Source: Cylindrodendrum hubeiense
Lineage: Eukaryota; Ascomycota; Sordariomycetes; Hypocreales; Nectriaceae
Assembly: GCA_014621425.1 (NCBI GenBank)
Contig: JAANBB010000034.1
Span: 124,001 to 188,000, forward strand
Reading direction: 5' to 3'
DNA length: 64,000 nt
Numbering within the stretch: the stretch's first letter is position 1; each line of letters opens with the position of its first letter. This document shows, piece after piece, positions 12,110-22,354 of this stretch. Below the pieces are notes generated by a model, which saw nothing but the letters and a program-made list of their open reading frames with translations, had not been told where the DNA came from and made no database searches. The position numbers were made by a program, and so were the translations under genes.

Positions 12110-12236
12110 TTTCCGGTGGGCGTCCGGTGGGCGTTTGGCGAACAGCTAGAGAGTATCTGGTGAGCGTCTGGTACGTGTGACTGGTAAGTATCCGGTGGGC
12201 ATCCGGTGGGAGTCCGGTGGGCGTCCAGTGGGCGCT
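12110..12236. repeat. Degenerate tandem repeat, unit about 10 bp (TCCGGTGGGC)
   Basis: The unit TCCGGTGGGC/G recurs with point changes at least eight times: a first pair at 12113–12133, a degenerate middle section (TCTGGTGAGC, TCTGGTACGT) and a second compact block at 12189–12236. The drift of the middle copies suggests an ageing minisatellite upstream of the glycosidase gene. Confidence 0.75.
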
Positions 12237-12494
12237 CTTGTTGCCGAGCTTCTTGCGCAACCAGTTACCCTAGACTCAGACGTCTCCCCAATCCTAGATG
12301 ACACTAATAGCGTTGAATATCATGACCTTAAGCTCGACCAGGTATTTATAACTCTCTCCTGTTTTCTCAAGGTCATTTAGATATATAATAAATTAAGAAA
12401 GCTATAATGTTAACTAATAAGCGAACGGTTCAGATTTTATAATATTTAATTGCTTTGGGTCCTCTCATTCTTCATTGGGTAAGAGGTATGACGT

Positions 12495-12514
12495 TTTCTT
12501 TCTTTCTTTCTTTT
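12495..12514. repeat. (TTTC)n microsatellite
   Basis: A short run of about four to five TTTC units ending in a T tract inside an AT-rich spacer. Confidence 0.7.
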
Positions 12515-13342
12515 TGAGGTACAGGAGGTTGCTACATTTTTCGCTTTTATAACATGTGAATGATCCACGACGATGTGCAAGTGACAGCGACCTCTTCTTT
12601 GCTTTTAGGCTACTAGTTCACCCCAGTTAGTCAATTACTAACATCGATGGAGAACGTTTTTAGTACAGCAAAGTAGACTATCCACCTCAATCATAAGTCG
12701 TAATCTCGATAATTATCACAGTTAGCTCTAGATATGATTAATTGTAATTATTTTCACTTCCTTTCTATTTGTGGCACTCTTGGGGAGATGAAAATTGGGA
12801 TTAGGCAAATATGAGATTCCTACAGCTAAGCATACATTGGGGCAGAGAGGTATTAAATAGGTCAACTAGAGATTTTATCACCTTGATGGTAAAAGTAGTA
12901 GATTGGGATGCAGAGCTTTTGGTCGAGGTTTGGCGGTGGTGTGACCTGGGCAGAACCGCACACACTATGGAGGACCCCTTCAGTCCTCACTTCGCCGCCT
13001 AAGATATTTGAAGCTACGCTAGATGGATCAACGATAATGAATCTTATAAATGATAAACATTCAATAAAAATATTAATTGTATTATCTTCCTATTTAAAAT
13101 CGAAGTCATATAAACCCAAAAGATTGAAACCTGTGGCCAACTTTCAGACTGGACCAACCCAGATGCAACTCTGACTCGGAAAGGATACGCAACTGCTCTG
13201 TTTTCTTCCCCCTAGCGTCGGTGAAGAGTTCACTACACATGACAATTGCTAAAACTGCTGCGAGTATAGCAGGCATGTATTCCGGCGTTGGTGTGCTATT
13301 ACATGTCATCATTTTGGTTCAGTACACAAGTAAGTACGAATC

Positions 13343-14851
13343 TCAAGAATGCTTGGAGATGTATATCAACTCTGGTGGAATGGTGCTGAACTTTTGCGTC
13401 TTTCCATTCACTGCAATAGTTCTAGCAGCTGAGATTTGACCCTTGGGATCAGAATCTGTGCGATCATATCCGATGCTTGCGATATCTGAGACAGATTTGG
13501 GGGAGCTCAATGTTTGTGGTTGAAGCTCTGATGGCATGGATGGCAATGAAACCCGAGAAGACCCAGCGGAGGATGGTCTTTGGAGTGTTGGTGGTTCTCG
13601 GCGCGCTGAAGATGGAGAAGTCTGCCCTTTGGTCATGGCTGGGTATGCTGACAACGATGCCCTCTGTTGCCGTAGTTGCTTTTCGGATACCAAGGATGAG
13701 AATGATGATTGTTGAGCTACATTCGGTGCATGCAGCCAAAATCTCGGATCAGAAGTTCCAGAGGCAGAATTCCTGGCAAGTTGATTTGGTCTGATTTTGG
13801 TCGAACGTGATACTTCTACCAGGGTGTAGGTAGAAAGCGGGTGTGAAATCGATGAGACCTGCCGCCCTGGTGGTATATAATCCAGTGATATTTGAGACAC
13901 CGAAGCACTTGATTCGGCGGGGGCCGGAGGGGATGAGCAGGATGCCACTTCGATCCCATCTCCGAACAAAAGCGAAAGCCCCGTATTGTCATTCGGGTTC
14001 AATACGATACGCTGACCCTCAGGCGGCTCCAATTTATTTTCCTTGACCACCTCTTTCTCGTCGTCATAGGGGAGCGATGGAAATGTCGAGGTTGTGCCGT
14101 TCAGGATTGGGTTCAGAACCTGAATGGGAGTCTTCGAAGGAGATATTTGGGGATCCTGCCGAATAGAGGACGAAGGCCAAGAAGACAGGGTCGTTTGGCT
14201 CATGTTTAAGCTGGTAGGGGGCGATGGCGTCGCAATCGGCGGGGAGTTTCGAGGAGCAGGGATCGAGTCGCTTTCGAGTACTGCTTCATGTTAGAAAAGG
14301 CCTCCATGGGAAGACATTAAAAGCGTTGACATACCTGATACATCTCCCATCAAATCCCCTAGAAGGCCGATATTATTAAACACAGGTAAAGGGGCCTCGG
14401 CGGTCTGGCTTTCGCTAACTCGCTGCTGGTCGGCGATAGGAGCCCAGAGAGCAACCTGTCGTACAAAGTTTAACTCTGCGAGCACAGTCGCATGGTGGCG
14501 ACTGATGACAGGTTCTTGATTGCGAAATTGAGTCGAGTCTCCGAATATCCATTTCATTCTATTCCGAAACGGCGTTTTGCCTCGATTCGCCTCCGGACGA
14601 CATTTCTCCACGACTTCACAGATTTCGGCAAGTCCTTTGTGGGCTGCACCAATAATGTTGTTCACGCGTTCAAGCGCATCCGGCTGCTTCTCGAGGAGGG
14701 CGAGATGCTCATTGCGGAGTTCAATGAGACGCTGCAGGTCTTGATTACAGGTGCGGACGAGTTCGAGGCAGCAGCGGATCTCGTCGGGGACTTGGTCATA
14801 CTCGATGGTCAAGCTGGTTAGGCGGCGGAGAGGGTTGATGGAGCCGCCCAT
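13343..14851 (-). CDS. Fungal protein with conserved N-terminal helical domain, function unknown
   Basis: A predicted intracellular protein of about 484 residues. Residues 1–170 form an alpha-helical domain (LRRLTSLTIEYDQVPDEI, VRTCNQDLQRLIELRNEHLALLE, GLAEICEVVEKCRPEA, MKWIFGD, ISRHHATVLAELNFVRQ). From memory this helical segment is common in uncharacterised Eurotiomycete proteins, in which it may serve for association, like the N-terminal domains of fungal STAND proteins. The remaining 310 residues are Ser/Pro/Gln-rich and probably disordered. One intron (14281–14334) separates the two parts exactly at the domain border. No enzyme motif or membrane segment is seen. The ATG at 14851 begins the conserved domain directly, which supports the start. 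Confidence 0.75.
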
Positions 14852-15972
14852 TGTGACGTCATGGGGTGATCTGGAGGAACCAGTTGAGACGTCGTCTTGT
14901 GTTCATTCACTGGGAGAGAAGACAGAGAAGGGGCATGCGACCGTAAAAGGTGCGTTGACTGCTCGTTCGCACAGCGTCCCAGGCCCCTGGGCTCGGAACG
15001 GTTCGTGCTAACTGGCCCGAACGGCTGAGCAAATACCGACGAACAAGAAGGCGGAGCAGGACGGAGCGGTATGGAAGGGGAGTAGAGGGGCGCTAGACAA
15101 AGTATCTCCCTCTCCCTAATACGTAATTGTCGTCCACGCTCTTCCGTACGGAGAACCGGCAGGTAGGGTTCTGCACGCTTCGTCAATTCTCGTCCACAAT
15201 GTGACGTTCCATGGCTGTGGTGGGGCTGAGGCTGAGAGATCAGACGGATACCTGCAGCTGCACCAGTCTTGTTTGGACGAAATATGTCCCGGCTTAGTTT
15301 CAAGAGCCTTCAGCCACACGCCATCCGCCCACAATCCATCCATTCCGGTGTGGACCCCTAAGCGCGACGAGTCTGCTCGGAGGTCCACTTGACGCTCAGG
15401 ACCATTGCAAGCTAACAGATTCTATTCTGAAGACCCGATCTAAGCTGGATCAACCGGATGCGGAGATACGGAAAGTGGGACACCAGAATCCTACTACTGA
15501 TGAACGAGGCCTTGAACTAGGACCCGCCGAGGATAGTTCGATGAGCTCGCGCCCGGTGACTGAGAGTCACGGAGTTTTGGCCGCCATTGAATCACCCAAG
15601 AGGAAGGTGGAAGTTTTCAACCGTCAGCTGAAATCTCAGGTGCCCCATTAAACGGCCGAGCCTAATTCGGTATTACGAGGGCCGACGCTGGTCAGTTGTG
15701 GGCCGGTCTGTTGGTTGCAAGTGCCAAAGAGTTGCGGCCAACAACCAACAGAATAGGCCCACTTCCACCAGTTCTCTAGAGCTCTCATTGGTAGCCAGGT
15801 TTGATATGGAAACTATGTGCGCACAGAGCTCCAGTTAAAATTCTTTGTCAGGCTGTGTCTCCTGACGAACATGGAGGAGTGAGACGAGAGACAACAAGGA
15901 TCGGCGATAAGCGGATGCAAGGGCAACGAATTTCAATGGTGGAATTTGATTGACGGCTGGGGTACTTGTACC
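14852..15972. other. Intergenic region upstream of the helical-domain protein
   Basis: About 1.1 kb between two minus-strand genes. ORFs of up to 160 codons exist on both strands but have no family resemblance. I see no repeats or RNA genes. It should hold the promoter of the gene ending at 13343 and the 3' flank of the membrane protein. Confidence 0.5.
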
Positions 15973-17367
15973 TCATGTGGAAACTACAGTCGGCTCCACA
16001 ACTCGTCGCGGAGAGCTGTGCAGCCCATCTCCATGGCTGAGCTTTTCCAATCCAGGACACACGACCATTGCCGCCCGTCTTCGACCCGCGCTGTCGGTTT
16101 CAAACACAAACTGCCAATCACTTGGCTGAGATAGCAGCACGTACCCGAGTTTTGTACACTCTATAATGACGGCTTGCAAGTGGTCTGCCTGGTCTCTACT
16201 GGCTCCGTCGGACGCGACGAAGTAGTGCAAGAATGTGTTGAGGGCGTTTGCAAGGGCTAAGGCTTGCGGAGCTACCGCAGCCCCGGAAACAGGGAGCGGG
16301 CTCCTCTCAACGGCGTCGGGGTGGAGAAGCAGGGCCGACAGACTGCGCCATTTTGAAAGCGCAAGAGACACGACTATTGATGGAGACTGCGTTAGAGGAC
16401 CGCCGGGTTGCCTGGGTTTCGTAACAATAGGGTGCTTACTCTGAGGGTTGCCTCGATGCTGCTCAGCTGGAGGAATTGACTGGAGAAAGGCTGCGAGAGG
16501 CGCAGGAAGCATTGATAGAGAGCTCCGCGAATTGACATCGATGCTTCTGAAGATGATGTGCGAAATGACCTGGCGCAAAGCGGATTGACGAGATTCGGGC
16601 TGAATACACAATGCGGCAATGTCATCCACACTCAGCCCTGAACCTGGCGCGAAGCCCAGATTGATAAGGCCCTGTGACAACGTCGATGGGTTTGCGATTA
16701 TTGATCTCGAATCGTAATGAGCTTCGACATGTTGGTGAATTAGGACGCTCAGAGCTTGCAATTCCGTGCAAATCTCCTTGTCAGGCGTCGCAGCGAGGAG
16801 GAAGGGGTCGAGTTCGATTTCGGTACCAGAGGGGCTAGCTGCGATGCTCGCGTAGTCCTTCGATTCATGGGTAGGGGCGATTATGGTCGTATTGTGAGGT
16901 CGAGCATCGTTCTTCTTCCAACGGCGACGAAGGAGGATGAAGGCGGCTGCAAAGCCAAATAGCAGTCCGGCAATGGCACACCCAACCGCGGCGCCCGCGA
17001 TTGCCCCAGTAGAGACTCCGGAGTGTCCAGATTTGGTAGCATTGGTGGAGGTTGCAGCAGGTGTCCCTGTTGTAGAGGTTGTCGGGACACTTTCGCTTGA
17101 GCTGAATCCATTCGTCGCGGTGCCTGCCGCACTCTCGTTTGGATCTTGCGAGCCGGCTGCAGCCGTCACCGTTGTTGTCGCAAGCGGTACATATACGTAG
17201 GCTTCAGCGGTACCAAACGAATTATAAGACAAGTAGATGTAAGGTGCTGTTGTTGTGATGGTGGAATGTGATGTGGAAGTCATTGTGCTAGGCAGGGCGA
17301 GTTGGACAGTGGTGAGAGGAAGAATTAAGCCCACGCAAAATATGGAAATGAAGTTGAAAAGCGACAA
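15973..17367 (-). CDS. Mucin-like single-pass membrane protein (Mid2/WSC-like architecture)
   Basis: A cell-surface protein of 442–464 residues. The order is: signal peptide (about 1–24), Ser/Thr-rich ectodomain to about residue 117 (likely O-glycosylated), a single hydrophobic segment (STGAIAGAAVGCAIAGLL and onward, about 118–146), a basic stop-transfer LLRRRWKK, and a cytoplasmic tail of about 300 residues. The tail has a helical pattern (ELQALSVLIHQHVEAHYDS, LALSKWRSLSALLLHP) seen in uncharacterised fungal proteins. A very good intron signal, 16374–16439 (GTAAGC, CTAAC, ATAG; 66 bp), lies inside the open frame; splicing removes 22 Pro-rich residues without a frame change. The architecture resembles yeast wall-stress sensors, but there is no WSC domain. 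It diverges from the Hsp70-like gene. Confidence 0.75.
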   Translation of the reverse strand: MSLFNFISIFCVGLILPLTTVQLALPSTMTSTSHSTITTTAPYIYLSYNSFGTAEAYVYVPLATTTVTAAAGSQDPNESAAGTATNGFSSSESVPTTSTTGTPAATSTNATKSGHSGVSTGAIAGAAVGCAIAGLLFGFAAAFILLRRRWKKNDARPHNTTIIAPTHESKDYASIAASPSGTEIELDPFLLAATPDKEICTELQALSVLIHQHVEAHYDSRSIIANPSTLSQGLINLGFAPGSGLSVDDIAALCIQPESRQSALRQVISHIIFRSIDVNSRSSLSMLPAPLAAFLQSIPPAEQHRGNPQSKHPIVTKPRQPGGPLTQSPSIVVSLALSKWRSLSALLLHPDAVERSPLPVSGAAVAPQALALANALNTFLHYFVASDGASRDQADHLQAVIIECTKLGYVLLSQPSDWQFVFETDSAGRRRAAMVVCPGLEKLSHGDGLHSSPRRVVEPTVVST

Positions 17368-17854
17368 ACTTCCTCGAGCTGTTCTTTCCCGTTGGAATTA
17401 TTGCATCTTAATGCCTGGGCCAACAGAGCCACTCTTAACGCCGCTGGATCTTGGGTAGTCTGCAGTCAACGACCCCATGGCGACCTTCCGCAATCATAAC
17501 CCTGGACAAGTCGGGCCCTGATCCCGAGCCCGTCCACAAGGCCATGGACCCAAGCTAACCGTTGTTGGTTTGGATTCATGCAAGTTGTCGGATGAGACCA
17601 ATGGCCGCGAGCTAGCTACTAGAGCCAACACAGACAACCTAGCGTGTGTTCTACATCCACATCGCCCGTTCTAATTTGTATCCACGTATTCGATGTTCAA
17701 TTTCCGACTGGGTCGGACAATGCTCCAATTTTACCCCGGTGACGTGATTTAGGGGCTTGAACTCAGTCTAAATTCTGACCTGAGCACATTGAAGATCGAG
17801 CAGTGGTTCTCGCGACCTCGCTCTCGTTGGAGCTACTGCAAAGAATCTGAAATA
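17368..17854. promoter_or_regulatory. Divergent promoter, membrane protein / Hsp70-like gene
   Basis: 487 bp between two start codons on opposite strands. No gene or repeat is seen. I cannot point to a defined binding site. Confidence 0.45.
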
Positions 17855-19972
17855 ATGGAGAAGCAGTCGGATATCCTCATATCCGTTGATTTGGGCACAA
17901 CCTTTACCGGTAGGTTGTAAAATTTTACATTGGAGGATTGAAGCAAGTTGACATCTTTAGGTGTGGCCTGGATGACCCCCCGAACACCAATTCAGGTTAT
18001 CAATGACTGGCCTGGTAGCGGGGACCGGGGAGAGCGCAAGGTCCCAACGACGCTCATCTACAATGCAGATGGCAGCTTGAACTCGTGGGGTTTCATGTGT
18101 GGGGACGATGACCATGACGACTCCGTGACAGGCAGGACACGTCGCGAATTCTTCAAGATCTTTATCGATGAAGACACACTGGCCGCTGCGCTGCAACAGG
18201 GCCTCTCGAGTGCTCCAAAAAGTGTCGCCGAAGCCCAAGGCTTCTTAGTGGACTACCTTCAGCAGATTTACGCCCACGTGAAGGAGAGCATTGAAATACA
18301 AATTGGAAAGCGACACACCGGCGGCTGGAAGGACATGGCTGTGAAATTTCTGTTTAGTGTGCCCACAACATGGACTAATATGGCCATTATCAACATATTT
18401 AAGGGTATTATTAGGGATGCAGGATATGGCACTGAGGGACCTAAGCATACGGCAGAGATCGACTTAACTGAGGCGGAGGCCGCTTCTGTGGCGACGCTCA
18501 AGACAAGTGCTGTTAACTTTACTGTCGGGAGCCTGTTCTTAACGGTGGACGCGGGAGGCGGCACGACGGATCTGGCCTTGATGCGAATCAAGTCAAATGA
18601 TACGGCATCCCCGCAAATGTCCCAAGTTGCGGCTGTCAGGGGCGTTGGCATTGGGTCATCCCTTATCGACAGGGCATTTATTCGACTCGTGGCACAACGA
18701 CTGGCCGAGCATCCCGACGAAAAGCTTCCCGCCGACTTTGCAGCGCGGATTTCAAGGAACCATCATTTCAAGACTGTTAAACACAAATTCGGCGAGAAGG
18801 TGTATATGCAGAACAACTTCAAGATCCAGTTGGAGGGGGTTGCATACGACTTCAACCATACTGGCCTCAGAATTGAAGGTGGACGGATGGTATTTACCAA
18901 GTAGGTTGCCATACTGATACTATTTTCCGACAAGATAACCACGCTCTAACTGATATGGTTAGGGAAGAAATTCAGTCGCTGTTCGATCAGCAGATTGAAG
19001 GAATTATGAACCGAATAACTGAACAGCTGGATTGGCTAAGTGACAACGGACGCACTGAGCAAGTGGTAGGGCCATCATTTGTCCACACCCCGAACAATAA
19101 ACTAATAAATTGATCTAGGAGTATATGATCCTTGCTGGAGGGCTCGGAAGCTCTGCGTATGTCCGAGAGACCATCCAGGAGCAGCTTATGGTAATCAACC
19201 ATCCTAATGCACGCCAAGTGGTTGTCATTCCATGCAACGAACCGCAGCTAGTCGTTGTGCGTGGCCTTCTTCTAGATCAACAACAGAAGCTTGAGACTGG
19301 AAATATGGCAGTTTTGGCGTCACGGATAGCCCGGGCTAGCTACGGCGTAGTCATCCGAGAGCCATACTCACCAGCTACCCACTTTGACGAAGACATTGCA
19401 GAGGACCGTTTCAATGGGAAAAAGAAATGGGCCTTGAATCAAATTCAGTGGCTGATCCGTAAGGTACGTGGAATGGGCTGAAGGTCCAGATGGCGTAGCT
19501 TTATATGACTTACACTAACTCATGGGACAGGGAGATGAGATCAACCCGAATACTCCAATATCCAAGGCCTTTGAGGTGCAGCTAGGCCAAGGAGACACAA
19601 CAAGATCCTGGGACGCTGTGATTGTCACGTCTCAAAATGAACCTTCATTTCTCCCCCGGAGTTTGAAGCAAGGTGTGTTAAAAATTCGAGCTTGTAGGGT
19701 TTAACAGCATCGATCTAACCGAGTCATTGTGCAACAAAACAGCAGGCGCAAAGAAACTGTGCTCGGTGAAGAGCAATCTGGCCGGTATTCAACAGCAGCA
19801 GATGGTTCTTAAGAAGAACCGGAAGTCGTGGTTCAGAAAGGGCCAGTCTTTTTATTTGTGCAAGTTTGACGTGCGCGTCATCGTCGCTCCCGCAGACCTG
19901 CGGTTCGAACTGTGGTTTGGCGGTTTGAAGTTCTCTGGCAACCATGAGCCAATCGCTGTGAAGTGGGACTAG
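17855..19972 (+). CDS. Hsp70-like ATPase-domain protein (fungal, non-canonical)
   Basis: An actin/Hsp70-fold ATPase of about 604 residues. Six exons (17855–17909, 17961–18900, 18963–19065, 19119–19463, 19531–19672, 19743–19972) join in frame. The three nucleotide-binding motifs are present: phosphate-1 ISVDLGTTFTGVAW, phosphate-2 LTVDAGGGTTDLALM and adenosine motif YMILAGGLGSSAYVRE. The remaining C-terminus of about 200 residues is not a canonical Hsp70 substrate-binding domain and lacks an EEVD end, so it is not a housekeeping chaperone. Relatives, often annotated as Hsp70-family or actin-like ATPase proteins, are multicopy in filamentous fungi and of unknown role. No J-protein or exchange factor is near. 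All exons look intact. Confidence 0.87.
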
Positions 19973-20528
19973 GATGGCAGGAGTCAGGAAACCGTGGGCG
20001 ATGAACAGGCACGAAGAGAATTTAGAAGATGACTTGTAGATGGCTAAGTAATGGATAGAGATGTAATGAGCGTATGTAAATTTTCCACATAGATATCTCC
20101 GAGTTGCCAATAGTGGAACTTCAGAGCGACAAACACTCGAGCAAAAGCATTATAGATCTTTCTCGCCACAGATACAGCGATTCGTTCCTGCATATCGATG
20201 AAGTTTGTCCCCGTGGAACCGCCATGATGTAACCACCACATTCACAGTCACATGCGTCATGTACTGCTTTCTCTGAAGCGCTCCCCCATCTTAGTTCCAC
20301 CACCGGTCCTCGACAATGAATGGCGACGATTGAACACAGTAGACTCTGTAATATTGTGCTAGTGCTGAGCCAGATCCGTGGGGTCGGTTAGCGGGTCATG
20401 CCAGGAACCTGGGCAAGGTAAAATATATAAGGGCGATATCTTGAGATAACGAAAGTTTGTTTGCTACTACACACTGATTCATTGAAGCCGATTAAGAGCC
20501 TCGTGACCTTCAATATACATGACCTCCT
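19973..20528. other. Convergent spacer between Hsp70-like and oxidoreductase genes
   Basis: About 560 bp between two stop codons. Only short ORFs without resemblance to known proteins. No repeats noticed. Confidence 0.5.
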
Positions 20529-21488
20529 CTAGTCCGTGTTTTTAACGAGCTGTGAGTACTCATTTGCGACAAAAACAACTCGGCCATCCGATATTCCCCA
20601 CGCTTCCTCCGCATCCTCCATCAAGACCGGCTTAACATTATCCACACGGATGTCCTGGAGCATTTCCAGCATGGGCAAAATCTCCCCGAATGCTTCACGT
20701 GGGTTCCATGAACCAATCCCTGACCCCCTGAGTGTCAGATCTCGGCGGCGCAGCTCTTGAGACGGTATCTCGGCTTCAGCCCGTGAAAGTTTGCCAATTG
20801 ATACCCAGGTCAGGGCCTTCTTACTTTTCGTACCAAGTAGAAAGGCGCTGACGTATGGGCCGTAGAGATAGTCGAGTACGACATCCACTTCGGCCGCAGC
20901 AGAGAAGTCGGTGGTCTCGACAGGGTCTTGGAGAACAATGTAGGCATCCAGACCGAGCAGTTTCAACGAGGCTTCGTCACGACCCGCCCCTATCACTTCA
21001 GTCGCTCCAAAATGCCGAGCCACTTTAATGGCCAACTTCCCGCTCATGCTGGTCGCGCCCATGATCAGGCATGACCAACCTCCTGGCCTTTCCTCCCGTA
21101 TAAAGTCCACGCGCTTCTTCAGCGCCAGCCAACTGCTCATGAGCGGGTTCATCAATGCCGCTGTCTGTACGGTATCCGCGTCGTCGCACATTTCCCACAT
21201 GTGCTTGTTGGGCACATTGACGAATTCGGCAAAGGAGCCACCTCCGTGCCTGGGGGTAACGAAGTAGACGGGCTTGCCAGTACTGAGGTTGATGCCGACT
21301 CCGTCTATGCCCGGGGTGCTCGTCCCTTCGGTGGCTGAATAGTGTTCACCTGAGGCTCGGTTTCGGACAACCTGATGCAGCCCAGCGGCGATGACCTTGA
21401 TCTGGGTCATTGAATCGTCCGTCGGGGGAGACGGCCGGGGCACTCTAAGAGGCTTGGCGCCGGTACTGAGGGCGTGGATAGACAACAT
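20529..21488 (-). CDS. Quinone oxidoreductase-like MDR protein (NADPH-dependent, no zinc)
   Basis: A medium-chain reductase of about 319 residues with no introns. It keeps the MDR core (VYFVTPRHGGGSFAEFVNVP, ALMNPLMSSWLALKKR, a nucleotide site at MGATSMSGKLAIKVARHFGATEVIGAGRD) but has none of the zinc-binding cysteines, as in quinone oxidoreductases and enoyl reductases. The Arg after GAG suits NADPH. The ATG at 21488 starts a normal MDR N-terminus; the frame is open to 21578, but the extra 30 residues look like leader sequence. It is divergent from the FAD monooxygenase at 22355, a pairing common in fungal secondary metabolism. It could act as a stand-alone enoyl or ketone reductase; no polyketide synthase is in the window. 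Confidence 0.83.
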   Translation of the reverse strand: MLSIHALSTGAKPLRVPRPSPPTDDSMTQIKVIAAGLHQVVRNRASGEHYSATEGTSTPGIDGVGINLSTGKPVYFVTPRHGGGSFAEFVNVPNKHMWEMCDDADTVQTAALMNPLMSSWLALKKRVDFIREERPGGWSCLIMGATSMSGKLAIKVARHFGATEVIGAGRDEASLKLLGLDAYIVLQDPVETTDFSAAAEVDVVLDYLYGPYVSAFLLGTKSKKALTWVSIGKLSRAEAEIPSQELRRRDLTLRGSGIGSWNPREAFGEILPMLEMLQDIRVDNVKPVLMEDAEEAWGISDGRVVFVANEYSQLVKNTD

Positions 21489-22354
21489 GGTGAATGACTG
21501 GATTGGTATGAGATTGGGAAAGTTAATCTGAGGGAATATTGTATAAAGAGGATCTTTTTCTTTTCTGGTGGATCGCAATGTTTAACAGGACACTGGTAGA
21601 TATGGGTTGCGACTACTTTTATACCAGCTGCCTCGTCAACCTCAGAAAGTTCAGCTTTGTTAGCCATTTTACACCGGTCAAAACCAATGCCCCCAAAAGC
21701 CCGTTGGAGATGTAGCAAATTTCCCGCATCCGACTGTAACAGGTCGTGGAATGCTACAACAGACACGACGACATCAACGTAAGGGATCGGAGAATAGGTT
21801 GGAACTCCGGCCCGCGCATCTGCCTAGCGGCTGAGGCTGCTTACGAAAAGCCACATCGGCCTCGCGTCTACGCGTCGGCACTCAGTTTATCGGCACTGAG
21901 TTGCCGGTGGCCGCTGACTAAGTACTAATAAGTTGGAGGCCCCAGGAGTGTTAGCATACATGGCAATTAGATGCCAAAGAAAAAGAAATCTTGCTAATAG
22001 CACGACATGAGATTGCCAAGTGCTGTCGGACCAACGGATCAGCCCTGCTGCGATAGCGAGATTTAGGCAGGCAAGAGGGCTCAGCGAGCACAGCCTCGAT
22101 GAGATGGGCAGACATGATCAAAACAGTCAAGGCGACACAAGCAGTCAGGCGTAACGCTGCCATCATCATCATCATCAATTCAATCGGCCTATTTGGCCCG
22201 TTCAAAGTCATCAATTTCCCTGAGCGGTTGATTAGTGGGGCATGGGTAAGGTGAGGGCGCGACTAGCAAGACTCTAAATACAACGCTTGCGATCTAGTCA
22301 ACCACCCTAACCATTCATATTTGTAGCCAGTGTCATCTTAGGCGACTCAACAAA
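21489..22354. promoter_or_regulatory. Divergent promoter, MDR oxidoreductase / FAD monooxygenase
   Basis: 866 bp between two divergent start codons. It contains a short (CAT)n run near 22160. ORFs here have no family resemblance. No operator could be named. Confidence 0.45.

Larger units (their letters stand above)
11864..13342. other. AT-rich intergenic region with degenerate repeats
   Basis: About 1.5 kb without a supportable gene. It holds the promoter of the glycosidase, the tandem repeat at 12110–12236, a (TTTC)n run near 12495–12514 and AT-rich sequence to about 13120. ORFs of 60–90 codons here lack any family signature. Confidence 0.55.

Noticed and set aside
13221..13439. Short plus-strand ORF with a hydrophobic stretch
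   Set aside because: Half of it is antisense to the 3' end of the gene at 13343–14851, and there is no supporting motif.
14818..15303. 161-codon minus-strand ORF overlapping the start of the helical-domain gene
   Set aside because: It overlaps the better-supported gene in another frame and has no family pattern; its composition is that of chance frames in GC-rich DNA.
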